In this document: one piece after another, positions 1-13,124 of the stretch
Layout of the letters: the number at the start of each line of letters is the position of its first letter
Position numbering within the stretch: position 1 is the stretch's first letter
NCBI RefSeq assembly: GCF_014898815.1
Contig: NW_026515520.1
Location: 248,001 to 312,000 of the forward strand
Direction: 5' to 3'
Length of the DNA stretch: 64,000 nucleotides
From: Panonychus citri
Taxonomy: Eukaryota; Arthropoda; Arachnida; Trombidiformes; Tetranychidae
Notes under the pieces: generated by a model
Seen by the model: the letters and a program-made list of their open reading frames with translations, nothing else
Told to the model about the DNA's origin: nothing
The model's database searches: none
Made by a program: the position numbers and the translations under genes

Positions 1-2020
1 TCATTTACCCTTTTTGTATGGTTCACATAAATAATTATCATCAATTATTGATTAATTACAAATGAGAGATGAACAGAAATAAGCAAATTGGGAAAAGTAA
101 TATTATCCAAAATACTGTGATTAATTGTCATCTGAGATTTAATTGTTACCAAATTGTGTTCCTCTCTCTCTCTGCCAGTTAATCATGATGATTAAATGTG
201 ATTAAATTTAAGGGAAGAGTGGAAATGATTATAATCATGATGATAATACAAGGAAATGATCAGAATTTGTGAAGCAAAGGTAATGGCACTTGACAAGCAT
301 CACTTTAGCTAAAGCTTCATGGAAACTGTTGCGATGTTGATATGTTATTATAATTATTATCTTTTCATCATCCATTCACCATGAATACCCACCAAGAATT
401 GTAATATACTTTGTTATTTTTTTTCTCTCTCTCTATCTCTTTCTAAAAACTGTTATTAACATTTCATTCATCCAATTCTGAGTTGGATTTTATTTTTCTT
501 CTTCATCTTTTTTTTTTTACTTTTTCTCTATCTCTTTATGTTAACTTGTATCTCTATGTAAATATAATTCATATTCAACTCTATAAATACATGAAAAAAT
601 GTGACGGTGGTTTTAATATAAGAAAGGAGAGTAACATTTTTATATATCTACCATGATGATGATGAACAATGATGATGAACATGATATTGAATTTTATCAT
701 AGTTAGATTTCAATCAAGAGTGAATTTATCCTCAATCAATTTCATTATTCACCATCATTGACATTGATACCCGATTATTTATCTTTGTTGTTGTTGTTGT
801 TTGTATTTGTATTTGTGGTTAAAGGTAAACAATTAAATTTAATCCATCCAATGGTTTGGTTGATTATGTGTGTGTGTGATGAGGATGAAAGGATGAGGAT
901 GATCATCTTGGATGATGGATAAACAAACTGTGGTGTGATTGAGATGATTAAAAGCCATGGATAATAATTACCAATAAACCAGAAAATTGAATAAGATTAC
1001 AGTTGATGGTTGATTGCTGGAGGAAATTGTCAGTTTAATGTTTACTTTTGCTTGTTGATGGTGTTGATTTTGATGATCATTGGATTAATGGATGATGCTG
1101 ATGATGATTATCATCAAGATAATAATAATAATAATGATGATGATAAAACAGGATAAATATTTGGATGGCACCAATGGTTAATAAAATTACAGTAAATTAT
1201 GTGATGATGATATTAGAAGATAAGTAAATTGAAAATATTGATTGTACATGATGAGGATGATTATTGAAACTTTGGTCTTCTCATTTAGTTATTTATTTTT
1301 CATGACAATTGGGTAACTTTTTGTTGTCTTAATCAACATGGTGATTCCATGATAATATTATAACATCTCATTCGCGTGCAAAATCATCACAATTGTAGGA
1401 GGAAAAAATTAGCTAACTGATTGATGGCAATTAAGGGAATCGCGTTTTCTACCCATTAAATTGTTACTTTGTCACGATTTAAATTATCATTCTGGTTCCA
1501 TTTGACATTTTTTATGCTTTTACCTTTTTCACTCTTTTATCATGATAATTTATCATGTTTATCATCACCTTTATCATCTATCATCACCATAACAATGATA
1601 ACATATATAAATTTTTCAATTTCAATTCTCATTCTTATATAATAATAATAATAATATAAATTTGGTCTTATTTTCATAACAATAAATGAATCCAAGTTTT
1701 CCGTTATTGGCTTTTGGGCTTGTTGATCTTTTGACTTTTCCATTTATCCTCTTGATTGTTATTAACTTTTACACTCTTGATATTGTTTACATTTCACTTT
1801 TACACTTAATTTCCTCTGTTGATTTTGATTCCATGAACATATCACCATCATCATCATCATCATCATCTCCATCTCCATCCTCATCTTTATCATTCATCCC
1901 TTTTTGTTATCGTTAAAATTGTTACGGATTATTATTATTATTAGAATTGTTATTTTTGGTCAAGTTAGAATGTAATCAAAATCCATTTTTCATGTAACAT
2001 TTTGCCTGAGGGGCATTTGT
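1..2020. other. intergenic, simple-repeat rich
   Basis: No convincing coding exon is seen. The stretch holds many ATG/CAT and ATT/AAT triplet runs (for example near 640-680, 1110-1145 and 1845-1875) and CT-rich tracts near 160 and 425. The short open frames here translate to runs of one or two residues and are not gene-like. Confidence 0.6.
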
Positions 2021-2554
2021 TCAACCATAATGGTAAGCTTGGTTACCTTTTCTTGGACCATTCAAAGGTTCTCGAGGCATTTCCTCAATTCTTTTATAAT
2101 GTTTAGCCAGCGAATGAGCTAAAGCGATTTCAAGAGCTATAAGAGCCCACATGAAGATGGAAACAGCGGCATTGGCATTCCATTGAGTCCAAAAACGGGT
2201 AACAGCGATGTCACATAAAATGGCGACCATTAAAAGGAATATAGCGATAATTAAAGGCTTCCATTTGGCCGTAATTGAACCAAATAGACCAATCGAAAGG
2301 GCGATTTCATGGACAAGAATGTCATAGGTTAACCAATTGAAAAGTATGTCGACAAAATTAAACGACTTCGAGGCAAGATAATGGAATAGAGGTAATGTGA
2401 GAAGATGACTGGTCAGTATAAAGATTAATAGGTAACGTTGACCATCTTTGGATAGACGAGGGACGAAATATGATTGATGAGATTCACTATCGCCTGGTCC
2501 ATAGCGTTCAGGGTGCCTTTTACGCTCCCAGTAACGAACTTGAGCCCCGAGCAT
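2021..2554 (-). CDS. four-pass membrane protein, possibly TMEM107-like
   Basis: A 177-residue frame begins at the first ATG (2554). The frame stays open upstream to about 2611, but without another ATG, so an upstream exon is possible. The N-terminus is polar and charged (RYWERKRHPERYGPG). Four hydrophobic segments follow at about residues 40-60, 78-95, 100-120 and 126-150, then a short polar tail ending HYG. The order of the helices, an FW..W turn before the last helix and a Glu inside that helix recall TMEM107, a ciliary transition-zone protein; this is inference from pattern only. It has clean coding sequence with no repeats, unlike the DNA on both sides. An uncharacterised arthropod membrane protein is the alternative. 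Confidence 0.6.
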   Translation of the reverse strand: MLGAQVRYWERKRHPERYGPGDSESHQSYFVPRLSKDGQRYLLIFILTSHLLTLPLFHYLASKSFNFVDILFNWLTYDILVHEIALSIGLFGSITAKWKPLIIAIFLLMVAILCDIAVTRFWTQWNANAAVSIFMWALIALEIALAHSLAKHYKRIEEMPREPLNGPRKGNQAYHYG

Positions 2555-4294
2555 TGAGTCAATTATTATCGATAACTTTTGAGAGAGAAAAAAAAATTGT
2601 ACTAACAACAAGAAGATGATTGAATTTCTAAAGGATAAACTGTGTGATGAGAATGATGATTTATCTTTACTCCTTTTTGGCGATGATAATGTGTATCAAT
2701 TATCAATAGTAAACACTGAATTGTTGGTGAAAATAATGATGACGGTCATGGTGATGATGGAAAATGGTGAACATAATGATGATGATGATGATGATGAGAG
2801 AAAACACTTAGAACATTGAATAGAAAAATCGAATCACATGAAGTAAACAAAGAGAAACAAGTGAACACATCGAAACGAAATAAAAAATATAAACAATTCG
2901 AAAGGAGGGAAAATTATATTCGAAGATATAATGAATTCGAAAAGAAAAACCAACGATAAAAGAAAATATTGATCAGGGGCCAAATTAAATTCTCAATTAA
3001 TTGTTTCTAATTGTAAGTTAATTGATTTTGTTACGGAAAAAATAATCAAAATAAAAGGAGAAAAAAGGAGAGACAGAACTTGGAATAATATTGTGAATGG
3101 CTATTCGAAACTCATGTTTTGTTGCTTTTGCTCTTTTTCACCGAGATTCAGTTTTTCTCTTACTTTTTCCCTCTTTTCCATCATCATCATCATCTTCCTC
3201 TTCATCTTCATCATCATCTTCATTCTCATTCTATTCTCCTCTTCAAATTATTCCAACTTGATCCTGCTCTTTTCTATTTTCTTTTTAAGCTTAACTATTG
3301 GAATAAGAAAAACAATCTTTCAGAATTTATCTTTTTCTTTCATCTTTGCTCCTGCTCCATTAGATCATCTTACTCTTTCGTCTTCTCTCTCTTTCAGAAT
3401 TTATCTTCTTCTCAGTTTTTTAATATATTACCCACAGTGTCTTTCTCTTACTAATGATAATGATAATGTTCATCATCATCACCTTCTCATTGGAATAAGA
3501 AGTTAACTCTTAACAATAAAACTTGTACGTGAGAATCTACGTTGATAAACATTGAGAATTGCGAAACATTGAAACATGATGATGATGAAAAATCTCCAAA
3601 GGTAAAACTTGCGCATAGAAAAAAAGAGGAACTGAAATAAGAGAGATACTCCCATGGTAATTCCATGGAACATCAATGAGATCATGATGAAAAGAGAATA
3701 ATCTTTTTTTCTTTCTTTCTTTTCTTGCCTTTTTTGCATTTCTCTTTTTCTCTTTTTTTTCTTTTTTCCTTTTTTTCTCATCATCATCATATTCTATTTC
3801 CACTTTACTCTCATCATCACCATTTCATTTTCTTTTTTTCTTCAACTTGTTCACTTTTTCACTTTTATTCCATTGTTTTCCTGATTTTCTCCATCATTTG
3901 GTTTCTCTTTTCTTCCGGTTACCAATTCTTTCTTTTTCTCTCTCTCTCTCTCTCTTTCTTTTGATTCTCTTCCTTTATTAACCATTCATCTCAAGAGTAT
4001 CATTAATCAGCAACAATCAATGTAGCTACTGATTCAATAGTTCCTGGTGATTCCCTTTGGTCAATTTGTCCGATTATAACGAGATGACCGACTCTCATCT
4101 TTGTACAATTTATATTTATCTCTGAATAAACAATTTATTCAATGAAAAATATAACAAAACATATTCCCAGAGGCCTTTTTGATTCAGCTTTGCCTTTTCT
4201 CTTGATTCCATCAGTATTTTCAAAAGGCTTAACTTTTCTTTCATTTCTGAAAGCTGAGGTATAATAATAACATTATTAAATTAACTGTACATAT
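2555..4294. other. intergenic, pyrimidine-rich low complexity
   Basis: Long TC-rich tracts run from about 3120 to 3960 on the plus strand, with CAT repeats inside. Several frames of 80-140 codons stay open through them but read as Ser/Phe/His/Leu or Lys/Arg/Met runs, the mark of simple sequence. The last part (about 4100-4294) probably contains the 3' end of the POLR1A transcript. Confidence 0.55.
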
Positions 4295-7200
4295 TTAATC
4301 AAATTTGATTCTCTTATTTAAAGGTAATGGTTCAGTTTCCACTTCAACTTGGAACTTTCTTTTACGATTACCAAATTTTTGCATGCGATATTTTTCCCTT
4401 TGTTCTGGTGTAAAGGGCTTCTTTCTTATTCTATTTGGTTTAAATCTTCTGTTTAACGATTGTTCATATGTTACAGTTCCGTCTTGAATACAGCCCAAAA
4501 TTCCTGTTCCAACTATCGGCGGACGGCCAGCAAATATTCTGGCAGAAGGTGATCTAAGATCATCATTGAAACCTGAGAATTAATAGAAAAAATCAATAAA
4601 AGCAAAACGTTAGATTAGATTGGAATCAATTGGCTTGCAATTTAATCGCAGTTTAATCAACTTACCCAACATAAGTGCACTTTTCAAAAACACTGAAGTT
4701 GTTTCGAAGGTCATTTGTTGTAACGGGGAACTACTTCCAGCCATTGAATGTCGATTCATTCCTTTAATGCTTCCATCGAATGTCATATAATCGGCAATTA
4801 ATGAAAGATGCCTTGGATCAACTTCGATACCATAGACTGAGAAAACGTTTGCAATTTCGGTTGTTATTGCTTTTCGAGCAGCTTCAATACCATAAGTATT
4901 TGCAATGGCGTGAATATCGTTACTGTAAACTCGATTGAGATCGAAATATTTATGCATATTAACAAGATCTAAGAAACAAACTCCTTCCGTTTTTATCATC
5001 TTCCCGTGAGTGAAACCTCGTTTTGAAGCGTTTCGATCATCGACAACAAATGCTTTTTGAATTGTTCCAACTTTATATAGATAAGCGTTACGAGCTTCCG
5101 ATTCAATGACAGATGCGATATCTACTTTATCATAATCCAGTGAATATTTGAAAACAACTCGACACCATGAAAGATCATGAATATCATAATCATATTTATG
5201 GATTAAAGGACTTTGCTCTTTAACGAGCATTTCTCGATTTTGTTTCTCCGCTTTTAACTTCATTGACTTTCTATGTGCTTCCAATGCTCTAGTTTCTTGT
5301 TGTTTTGTTTCGCCCACTTCCTCTTCTTCATCACCTTTCACCTTTTCAGCGTCTTTTTCATCTTCTTCAGCATCTAAAACGGTAGTTTCACCTTGATCTT
5401 CATCGGGCTCTTTGTTTGCCTCAATCTCTTCCTCTTCGGGTTCTTCATAGTCAAGTTCTTGATTCCTATTGGCTTTAGTCTTCACTGCATGAGTATCTTC
5501 TTCAACGGCATTTTCTTCCTCATCAGAACTCGCCTCATCAAGATTATTTACACGAACTGGAGCTGCGAATTCATCTCCTCCTTCATCGGTTATTTTACTT
5601 TCTCGATGATGCATTGAATGATCATAAAGTGAATTGTATTTCTTTTGTATAGTTATCGTTTTCTTGATTGCTTGAATCAATTTGCCAATGAACTTTGATT
5701 CGATGTATCCGATTATACCTCTAGGTTTTACATTAAATTGATCTTTGTAACATGAGCGGGGTAATAACTTGAATTCGATATCATAATATCGATAACATCC
5801 TTTATCGTTAATTGATAGGGATTCTTTGACATCAATGGTTTCCAAAACATCGCTCAATTTAACGGCACTGAGATATTTCCTGATTCTATTGATATCATCT
5901 TCATTGAAATCGGCTGCCAAAGGTAGATCCATATTCGGGGTTGCAATGGTAGGAGATGCGGTCATTAAAATCTCACGAAGTCGAGGTATTCCTAAAGTTA
6001 CATTCATATCACCTCTACCAGCAAAGTGGAAAGTGTTCAATGTCATTTGAGTTGAAGGTTCACCAATTGATTGAGCGGCTAATAGTCCAACTGATTCTCC
6101 GGGATCAGCCAACGATTTTATAAATCGAGCGCTAACTAATTTCCTAAGATCATTCGCACTTAAAAGGCCTTTACCTTTCCATCGTTCATCGCCAATGTGA
6201 TCGTCGTCATCTTTATAAACTAAACCATCTTTAGATTCTTTAAGATATTTTTCTATTTGAGATTCGACGCTTTCTGGTAAAATACCAAAATGACAATTTG
6301 GCCTGAATTCAAAAGATAATGGACCAGGACAGGGAAGGAAATAGAAATTCAATCGGCGTTTATCTTCTTTACTTAATTCGAACCAGGAATCAACAATCGT
6401 CGAGTAAACTTCTTGACTTAACTCGGTAGATTTTGTAGTTTCGAAATGATTTTTTAGTTTAAGGTCAAAATATTCTTGGAATCCTGAACCAATACGACGA
6501 AGTAGACGATCTTTACCATTCAATTTTTCCCAATCTTCGATGTCTCTCTTTAAATCTTCAACTTTCTCTTCCGTTGATTCTGACATTGAAACTGTGTTTA
6601 ACTCTATTTCTCCAGGCATAAGAATTTTTCGATTGTGAATGAGCAAAGGCATAGCTTTTGGCCTTAAAAGTTGACTTTTAAGAATATCAATTCCGTCTTC
6701 ACCATATTGTAACTGAACAAGACTTCCATCAGTGTCTCGAACAGTTGAATCATAATTAACCGTTAATCCTTCCAAATGTTTGATTAAACATCGCTGCAAA
6801 TAACCTGAACGTGATGTTTTAACAGCAGTATCAATGAGACCTTCACGACCTGCCATACAATGGAAGAAAAATTCTTGCGGTCGAATACCCGTCAAGAAAC
6901 GTCCGGTCACAAATCCACCAGCTTTAGGACAAGTGTCGTAAGGTAAAAAGCTTGGATGAGTTCGACCACTCATCATAAGAGGAACACGTTTACCTTCAAG
7001 TTCAATTTGTCCTAAAAGACAAGAGATTTGTAAAGCATTAACTGTACCTCCTTTAGCTCCTGATTGAATCATTAATTGTAAATTGTTATGGGGAAATTTT
7101 TTAATCAATCCAGCGGGTAAACATGCTGCGGTAATACCATTGTTAACTGCATCAGTTTTACCCTTCATACAGCTATCAAGGGTTTTCATTAAAACGGGAT

Positions 7201-9947
7201 CTTGAGATGCGTGCCATTCACGAAGCTTTTCCGTTAGAATTGATTTTTCACAACCAACAGGCAAATTAACGGCTTGGCAAGCAGCTTCATCACCGACGGT
7301 TGTTGATTCGGCAATAATTCCGGCACGAACTGAGTCTGCCACTGGATTGACCAGAATATCCTCTATTCCCAATGTGACACCTCCGTGTATTTGTAAAAAA
7401 ACTGTACACAACCGAGCGATAGCTGTAAGTAAAGCATTTGAAACTTTACCTCCATAAAGCTCATAACAACAATGAATTAATCCGTAAGGTGTTGGTCCAA
7501 TGTTGGCCTTATCTATGATTCCTTTTAACACTTCACCTTGTCTAATTACAACATCAGCATCATTTAGTACTTCAGGTGAGTAGAAAGATGTTTGTGTAAT
7601 AGAAACTGGCCTATCACTGGTCAAGGTTTTACTGTTGACCTTTGCTGGTATGTAAAGTGTGGGAGGCTCTGAATCGGATGGAACCAAATTTAAAATTAGA
7701 GTGGTCAGTATTTGTTTACCTGACCACAATGGTTTAGGTTTCCAGATTGTTGGCCTAACTAATTTAACTGGACCATTGTGACAAAATAAAGCAGAGTAAA
7801 CAAGTTGCTGGTAATCTTCACGATTATAAAAATTTCCTTTCATTGTGAGTAGAGTAGCGGAGACAATGTGATCTTGAATAAGACCTCCTAAGGGGGAACC
7901 ATCTTTGGGTACAAGATATTGTTTATTAACACTGACAATGTTATAAGCTTCGGCACGGGCAAGTTCACTTTGGGGAAAATGAGCATTCATCTCGTCACCA
8001 TCGAAATCAGCATTGTAACATTTACAGTTAGAATAATGTAATCTAAGTGTTTTCTCACGTTTTAAAACACGAGCTTTGTGGGCCATGATACTGGGCTTGT
8101 GAAGGGTTGGCTGTCGATTAAGGAGTAAAACATCACCAGAGATGAGATGACGATTAACGATTCTTGATCCAGGTTTTGTTTGGCCAAGTAAATTGGCGAT
8201 TCGAACTCTTTGCTCGACATCATTGGCTTTTAATCTCATAACATCTCCACTCTCAAAGCTAACCGATAAAGCACCAGGATGAACTTCGGGACCATTTAAA
8301 ACGGCCTTTTTCAATTCTTCAACATTCCATGGTGTCACTGGTTGCGGATAAGATAATCGAGTTGCGAAAATTTCTGGTATTCCAATTTCTTCTACCGATA
8401 TGTAAGGATCTGGAGAGATAACGGATCGAGCAGCATAATTAACTCTTTTACCCATCATGTTCTTTCTGAATAGACCTTCTTTTTTCTCTAAAACTTGACG
8501 GACACCTTGACCTTTTTTATCGGGTAATTTATCCATTTCACTGTCATAGATTCGATTACATTGAATTTGTAGACGATTCCAGGCTAAATTGAGACTCTTT
8601 AACTCGGCAGTTTTCTCAGCAGCAGTAGTTCCTTCAGGATTTTTTCTCATCTCATTTAACTGATGAGCTAAACCAGCATTCAATAAAAGAATCGAGTTTA
8701 AATTGGCCGTTGTTTCATCTTCGTAACATTTTCCACTCATAAAATGTAAAGGACGAAAACGTGGTGGAGTAACTGGAATTGTGTCCATGAAGAAAATATC
8801 AATAGGACTTTCATAATCTTTTGCAGTTTCATCTTCTGTAAATCGATTATCCATCATCAAAATTTTCAGGATAAATTTTAGGGTTTTCGATTCATTTTTA
8901 TACAATTGCCTTAAATGATCTCGAGCGGTTAACGGAGTTAAAAATGATTTACCAGAAAGACTTAGATCAGCCTCTTGAATTCTGCTTTTAAGGACATCTT
9001 CCGATTCAACATTTTCTCCCATTTTTGATGACAATGCACCTCCAAAGCTCAAAGATTTAGATTTAGTTGCTTGCATTAAAACCATAGAGTTATTTATGAG
9101 TGACATGTTGAATTTTTTGGTTCCACAATCTCTATTTGGACATGTTTTTAGTATTTTCACTGCTTTTCCTATGAGAAAAGCTTTCATTAAACGCTGTTTC
9201 CGATCGATCACATTTCGTACTTGACTGTTTTCATCTAGAGAAACATTTCCAGCAGTTTTAACTGCAGAATCTATACACTCATCTAATTTGATTTTAAGAT
9301 AGTTAACAAATTCAGGTGAATCATCAGCCTTTGTTCCTGACATTAAATCAGAAGCAACACAAGGAATTTCATCTACCAAGTAATCAAATCCCAAGTCAAG
9401 TGCTCTAAATTGAGCGAGAACAATTTGTAATTGTGTTTGATGGAACAGCAGATGATGACAATTGAAACAACACATGGATAATAACTATAGACGGTAAACC
9501 AAGAACAAGAGAAAGAAATAAACAAAAACAAAGTTAAATCAAATCAATAAACAAGAATAATTCAAATTGTACCTGAAACATTTGACGTAGAAAAACCGGA
9601 TTATAAACCGGCAAAGGAAGAGTAATATGTCCAAAATGACCAGGACATTCATCTCGCCCACGATCACCAAGATTACACGTAGCACAAATATCATCCTTAC
9701 GACTAGGACCTAGAGAATAGACAACGAAAAAAGAAAACAATTGAGAAAAAAATCGAAAAATTTAACAAAACAAAAACTGTTTACCTAATAAAGGATCATG
9801 AAGACCTCCTTTCATTGGGTGACCAAGAGCATCGAAAGATTTTGGGTTTGTTATCTCAAGAACACTGGACTTTTTCAACTCTTGTCTAGAATAAGGTTTA
9901 AAGTATACATTTGAAAGAGAAAATTGTGATAACAATGATAAATTCAT
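4295..9947 (-). CDS. POLR1A: DNA-directed RNA polymerase I largest subunit
   Basis: This is the catalytic subunit of nucleolar RNA polymerase I, which transcribes the large rRNA precursor. Four exons join in frame: 9785-9947, 9573-9709, 4666-9484 and 4295-4572, giving 1798 residues, all with GT-AG introns. Visible family marks are the clamp zinc site (C63, C66, C76 and the HFGH pair at 79-82), the magnesium-binding NADFDGDEM motif near residue 591, and the bridge/trigger region with AAQSIGEPSTQMTLNTFHFA near 1210-1245. An acidic Glu/Asp-rich stretch lies at about 1400-1515, where Pol I enzymes carry a variable jaw/expander segment. The family's usual ending (SPSAR...GTG) is in the last exon, but about 66 mostly basic residues follow it. 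The gene is transcribed away from the FBXO42-like gene across a short shared upstream region. Confidence 0.97.
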
Positions 9948-10440
9948 GATTAAATTTAATTATAATACAAATTAGAAAAAGAAAATAAATTGTTACGATT
10001 CTGTTAACCAACACATGGTTCAAATGCTATTTCCTGATCTTATCATGAGTTAGTGTGTTTACTAAGAATTTCGACCAATCAGAGAGGAGAAAAAAACTGC
10101 CATCTATCGGTTTGATTTTCGTTACAAGAACATCAGTTGATCTATTCAATTGATTCTCTTATTTTGATTGTCTAAATTATTTATTAGCTTAATCATCTTA
10201 ATGTAAATTTTGGATCTCAATTTAGTTTAATTAATTGTTAATTTCTTTTCCTCGTGTGATCAAGGTTTTCTCGTTCTTTCTCCATTTCCAACAATTTGTT
10301 TTCTATTTCAAACATTTCGTCTGTGTATCTATTTTCTGGTTGAACAATTGATTCAATTGTGAAATTATTAATTTATTATTACTCATTTTCTCAATACGAT
10401 TGTATTTTAAAGAGAGAAAACAAAATTGTTAATTGATTTG
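9948..10440. promoter_or_regulatory. shared upstream region of POLR1A and FBXO42-like gene
   Basis: The two genes diverge from this stretch. It holds no open frame. GCCATCT at 10100-10106 is the core of a YY1/Pho-type site, a class often found near housekeeping transcription starts (established knowledge). A good splice donor (CAAG followed by GTAAGT) lies near 10470 and a good acceptor (CCCAG) near 10646, so the plus-strand gene probably has a non-coding first exon and a 5' UTR intron. Promoter function is inferred from position. Confidence 0.45.
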
Positions 10441-10731
10441 TTCTCAATTCGATGATTAAGTTTTTCGCAAGGTAAGTTGGTTCTTTGTTCTCTTTAAACT
10501 CAATTAGCTTCTTTTTATTCTATACAAAAAAAAACTCTCAATTTAACCTTGATTTCGTTTGACCCTGTTGATTATTTTTCCATATAAACAACAAGTATTG
10601 AAAATCTATTTTCTTTTTTTTTCTTCTATTCTTTTCCTCATCCCAGGTTTGATTTGATTTAATTTCTTTTGTTTTAAACACACACACACATACACATCAA
10701 GTTGGAAATTAATATCTCTCTCTTTTTGGTA

Positions 10732-12451
10732 ATGTCTCAATTGGAAGTGGCCAAAAATGATGAAGAAAATAATGATCATTATATAAACAACATTCCTCCC
10801 GAAGTCTTCAGGTACATCTTAAGTCATCTTCCTCATTACAATGATCTTCTTGTATGTAAATTAGTTTGTAAATATTGGTATGACTGTGTAATTTGTAAGT
10901 TAATTGATTCTATCGTTTAAACTATAATTAGCTAATGATTCTCCTTAGTATCATTAATTGGATGAAATTTTCTCTTTTTCTAGCAACTTTGGAAACCAGA
11001 GCAAGGAAATTCAAGACATGCCTCCGATCATCAAATATTGAATGGTACCATTATTATCCACTCGATACACCCCATATATCAGCTAGATATTCACATAGCT
11101 GTTGCCTTCATTCAAATTTAATGTACATCTTTGGTGGATGTAATAGTGGAAAGACAACATTTAATGATATGTGGACCTTTGATCTCTCCCAACGCCAATG
11201 GATTAGGCCAATATCCTCGGGCAATTATCCACCTCCCAAAGCTTGTTGCTCTCTTGTCTCTTATAAGGATAAGCTCATCTTATTTGGAGGTTGGACACAT
11301 TCATCATCCAATAGAATCCATGATTCTTGGAAGCTTTTTAATCATATTCATGAATTTGATACTAAAACTTCAAGATGGTCTCTAATTGAAGTAATGTCTG
11401 ACTGTCCACCAATGGCTGGACATAAAGCTTGTATATATGGTATTGAAATGATTGTATTTGGTGGTTTACAATCATTGGAAAATGCTCCTTACAATTATTT
11501 GGCCAGTAACGATGTATTTGCATTCAATATTTCCGGTCACACTTGGCGAAAGGTCAATACTGATGGTCCTAAACCACCTCCACGATATGGCCATTCACAA
11601 TTGGTTATTGATGATCATCTAATTGTACTCGGAGGATCTTCGGGACCTAAAAAGTTTTTATCCGATTTCTGGATATTAGATATGAGAACTGAACCTTGGA
11701 CTTGGCATCCTATCGAAGTTAATTATTCTCAGTCCAGTGAACCGCCAATAATTGGTACAAATCCCGTTTGTAAGGTTAGTTTAAAATCTCCTGCTCTTGT
11801 TATTATTTTCTATTATTTTCTATTAATTCTGATAATTTATTCCAATTCTTGTTCTTGTTCTTATTATTTCAGGTTGACGATCTACTTGTTTGCTTGGGTC
11901 GAAATGTAAATAGCAAGAGTTCACCATCACTAAATGATGTCAATTTCTTTAAGAAAATTTTAGATCGACATCGTTGTAAACCTTGTGGATCTACCAACCG
12001 ACCTCGATATCGATTACAACCTCAACCCTCTCAACTTGAAAGGCGGAAATTAATGAGCTCCGGTAGATATGTGACAACAGATAACGAAACAAACACCATC
12101 AACAAACCAATTATCAATTCTCGTTCCATCGAATCAACCAAAAGTCCACAATCAAAAGGAGTTAAACCAATCAAATTAACTACCCAAAAGTCTCATTTCT
12201 CTCCAAACTCTCATGATGCTCTCTTTCTATACACATTAGATATTTCTCGAATTGTAACCGAAAAGAAAGTCACCTGGTTACCACAAGAAAATCACGTACC
12301 CGGACCACAACAACTTCTTCTTTATAGTCTCGTTGTTGGCGATTCTGAGATCATCATGTTCGGTGGTGTTCGCCTCGAAAATGGACTAAGCAATAATTCC
12401 AGTGTTTCAAATTCTATTTACATTGTTACTGCCCAAAAAACGATTATCTAA
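10732..12451 (+). CDS. FBXO42: F-box and Kelch-repeat protein, FBXO42-type
   Basis: Three exons, 10732-10894, 10984-11774 and 11873-12451, give 510 residues. The start is the first ATG (MSQLEVAKND). An F-box (IPPEVFRYILSHLP ... VCKLVCKYWYDCV) occupies about residues 20-56. Kelch-type blades follow, each with a paired-glycine strand such as YIFGG, LILFGG, IVFGG and IVLGG, and conserved W residues. A polar linker of about 100 residues in the last exon precedes one more blade (IIMFGGVR). F-box proteins recruit substrates to SCF ubiquitin ligases, and the human relative acts on p53. Order of domains and the single-propeller design fit FBXO42. It is shorter than the roughly 700-residue human protein, mainly at the C-terminus. 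Confidence 0.88.
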
Positions 12452-13124
12452 TTTAAACGATTACACAATTAGTCGTAATCAATATTGTTGCCTTTAAATT
12501 CAATGATAATCACAAGTGATTATCATCAATTGAAATGTTAATTCAATCATCTTTAATCAATCTCAATCAATTTTTGTTTTACTCTAAACTAAAACTGAGA
12601 CTTTAAACATTTGACAATTAACATCATTTTCTTATGATGATTAAAGAAAAACAAAATGTAAGTATCTTAATTGTATAATCATTAAATTATCCCAAAGATC
12701 GTTGAGTTAATTTAATTTCATTGATTAATACTCTCCATAACTTTGGTAGATTAAAACAATTGATAAAAATGAAACTTAATTGTTTATATCTGATAAATTT
12801 TATTGATACTTTTTTACTAATTGTTACAAAATTTTGCTTTCCATTCACAGATTTATTTTTGAAATCTCTTCAAATTAATATTATTAACCCAATTAGTGCA
12901 TCTTGACAATCAACTAATTGTCCTTAAATCAGTTATAAATGACATTTCATCTGGACTTTGTTGAATGTTGAATATAATTATTGATTAAAAAAAAACAAAA
13001 ATTGCTCTCAAATTGAATCAATTGCAATTTATTGATTATAAACTTGGCGATTTGAACTTAATTTAATTTATACAAAGAGAATTAAATTCCAATGGGACAA
13101 TTTATCTCCTCTTCCATCGTGTTA
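12452..13124. other. intergenic, convergent 3' ends
   Basis: This separates the 3' ends of the FBXO42-like gene and the bHLH gene. AATAAA-like signals are present but none stands out. A 61-codon plus frame near 12721-12906 is AT-rich and has no recognisable feature. Confidence 0.5.

Noticed and set aside
3093..3964. Several overlapping open frames of 80-140 codons on both strands
   Set aside because: They translate TC-rich and CAT-repeat DNA into Ser/Phe/His or Lys/Arg/Met runs; no domain and no splice context.
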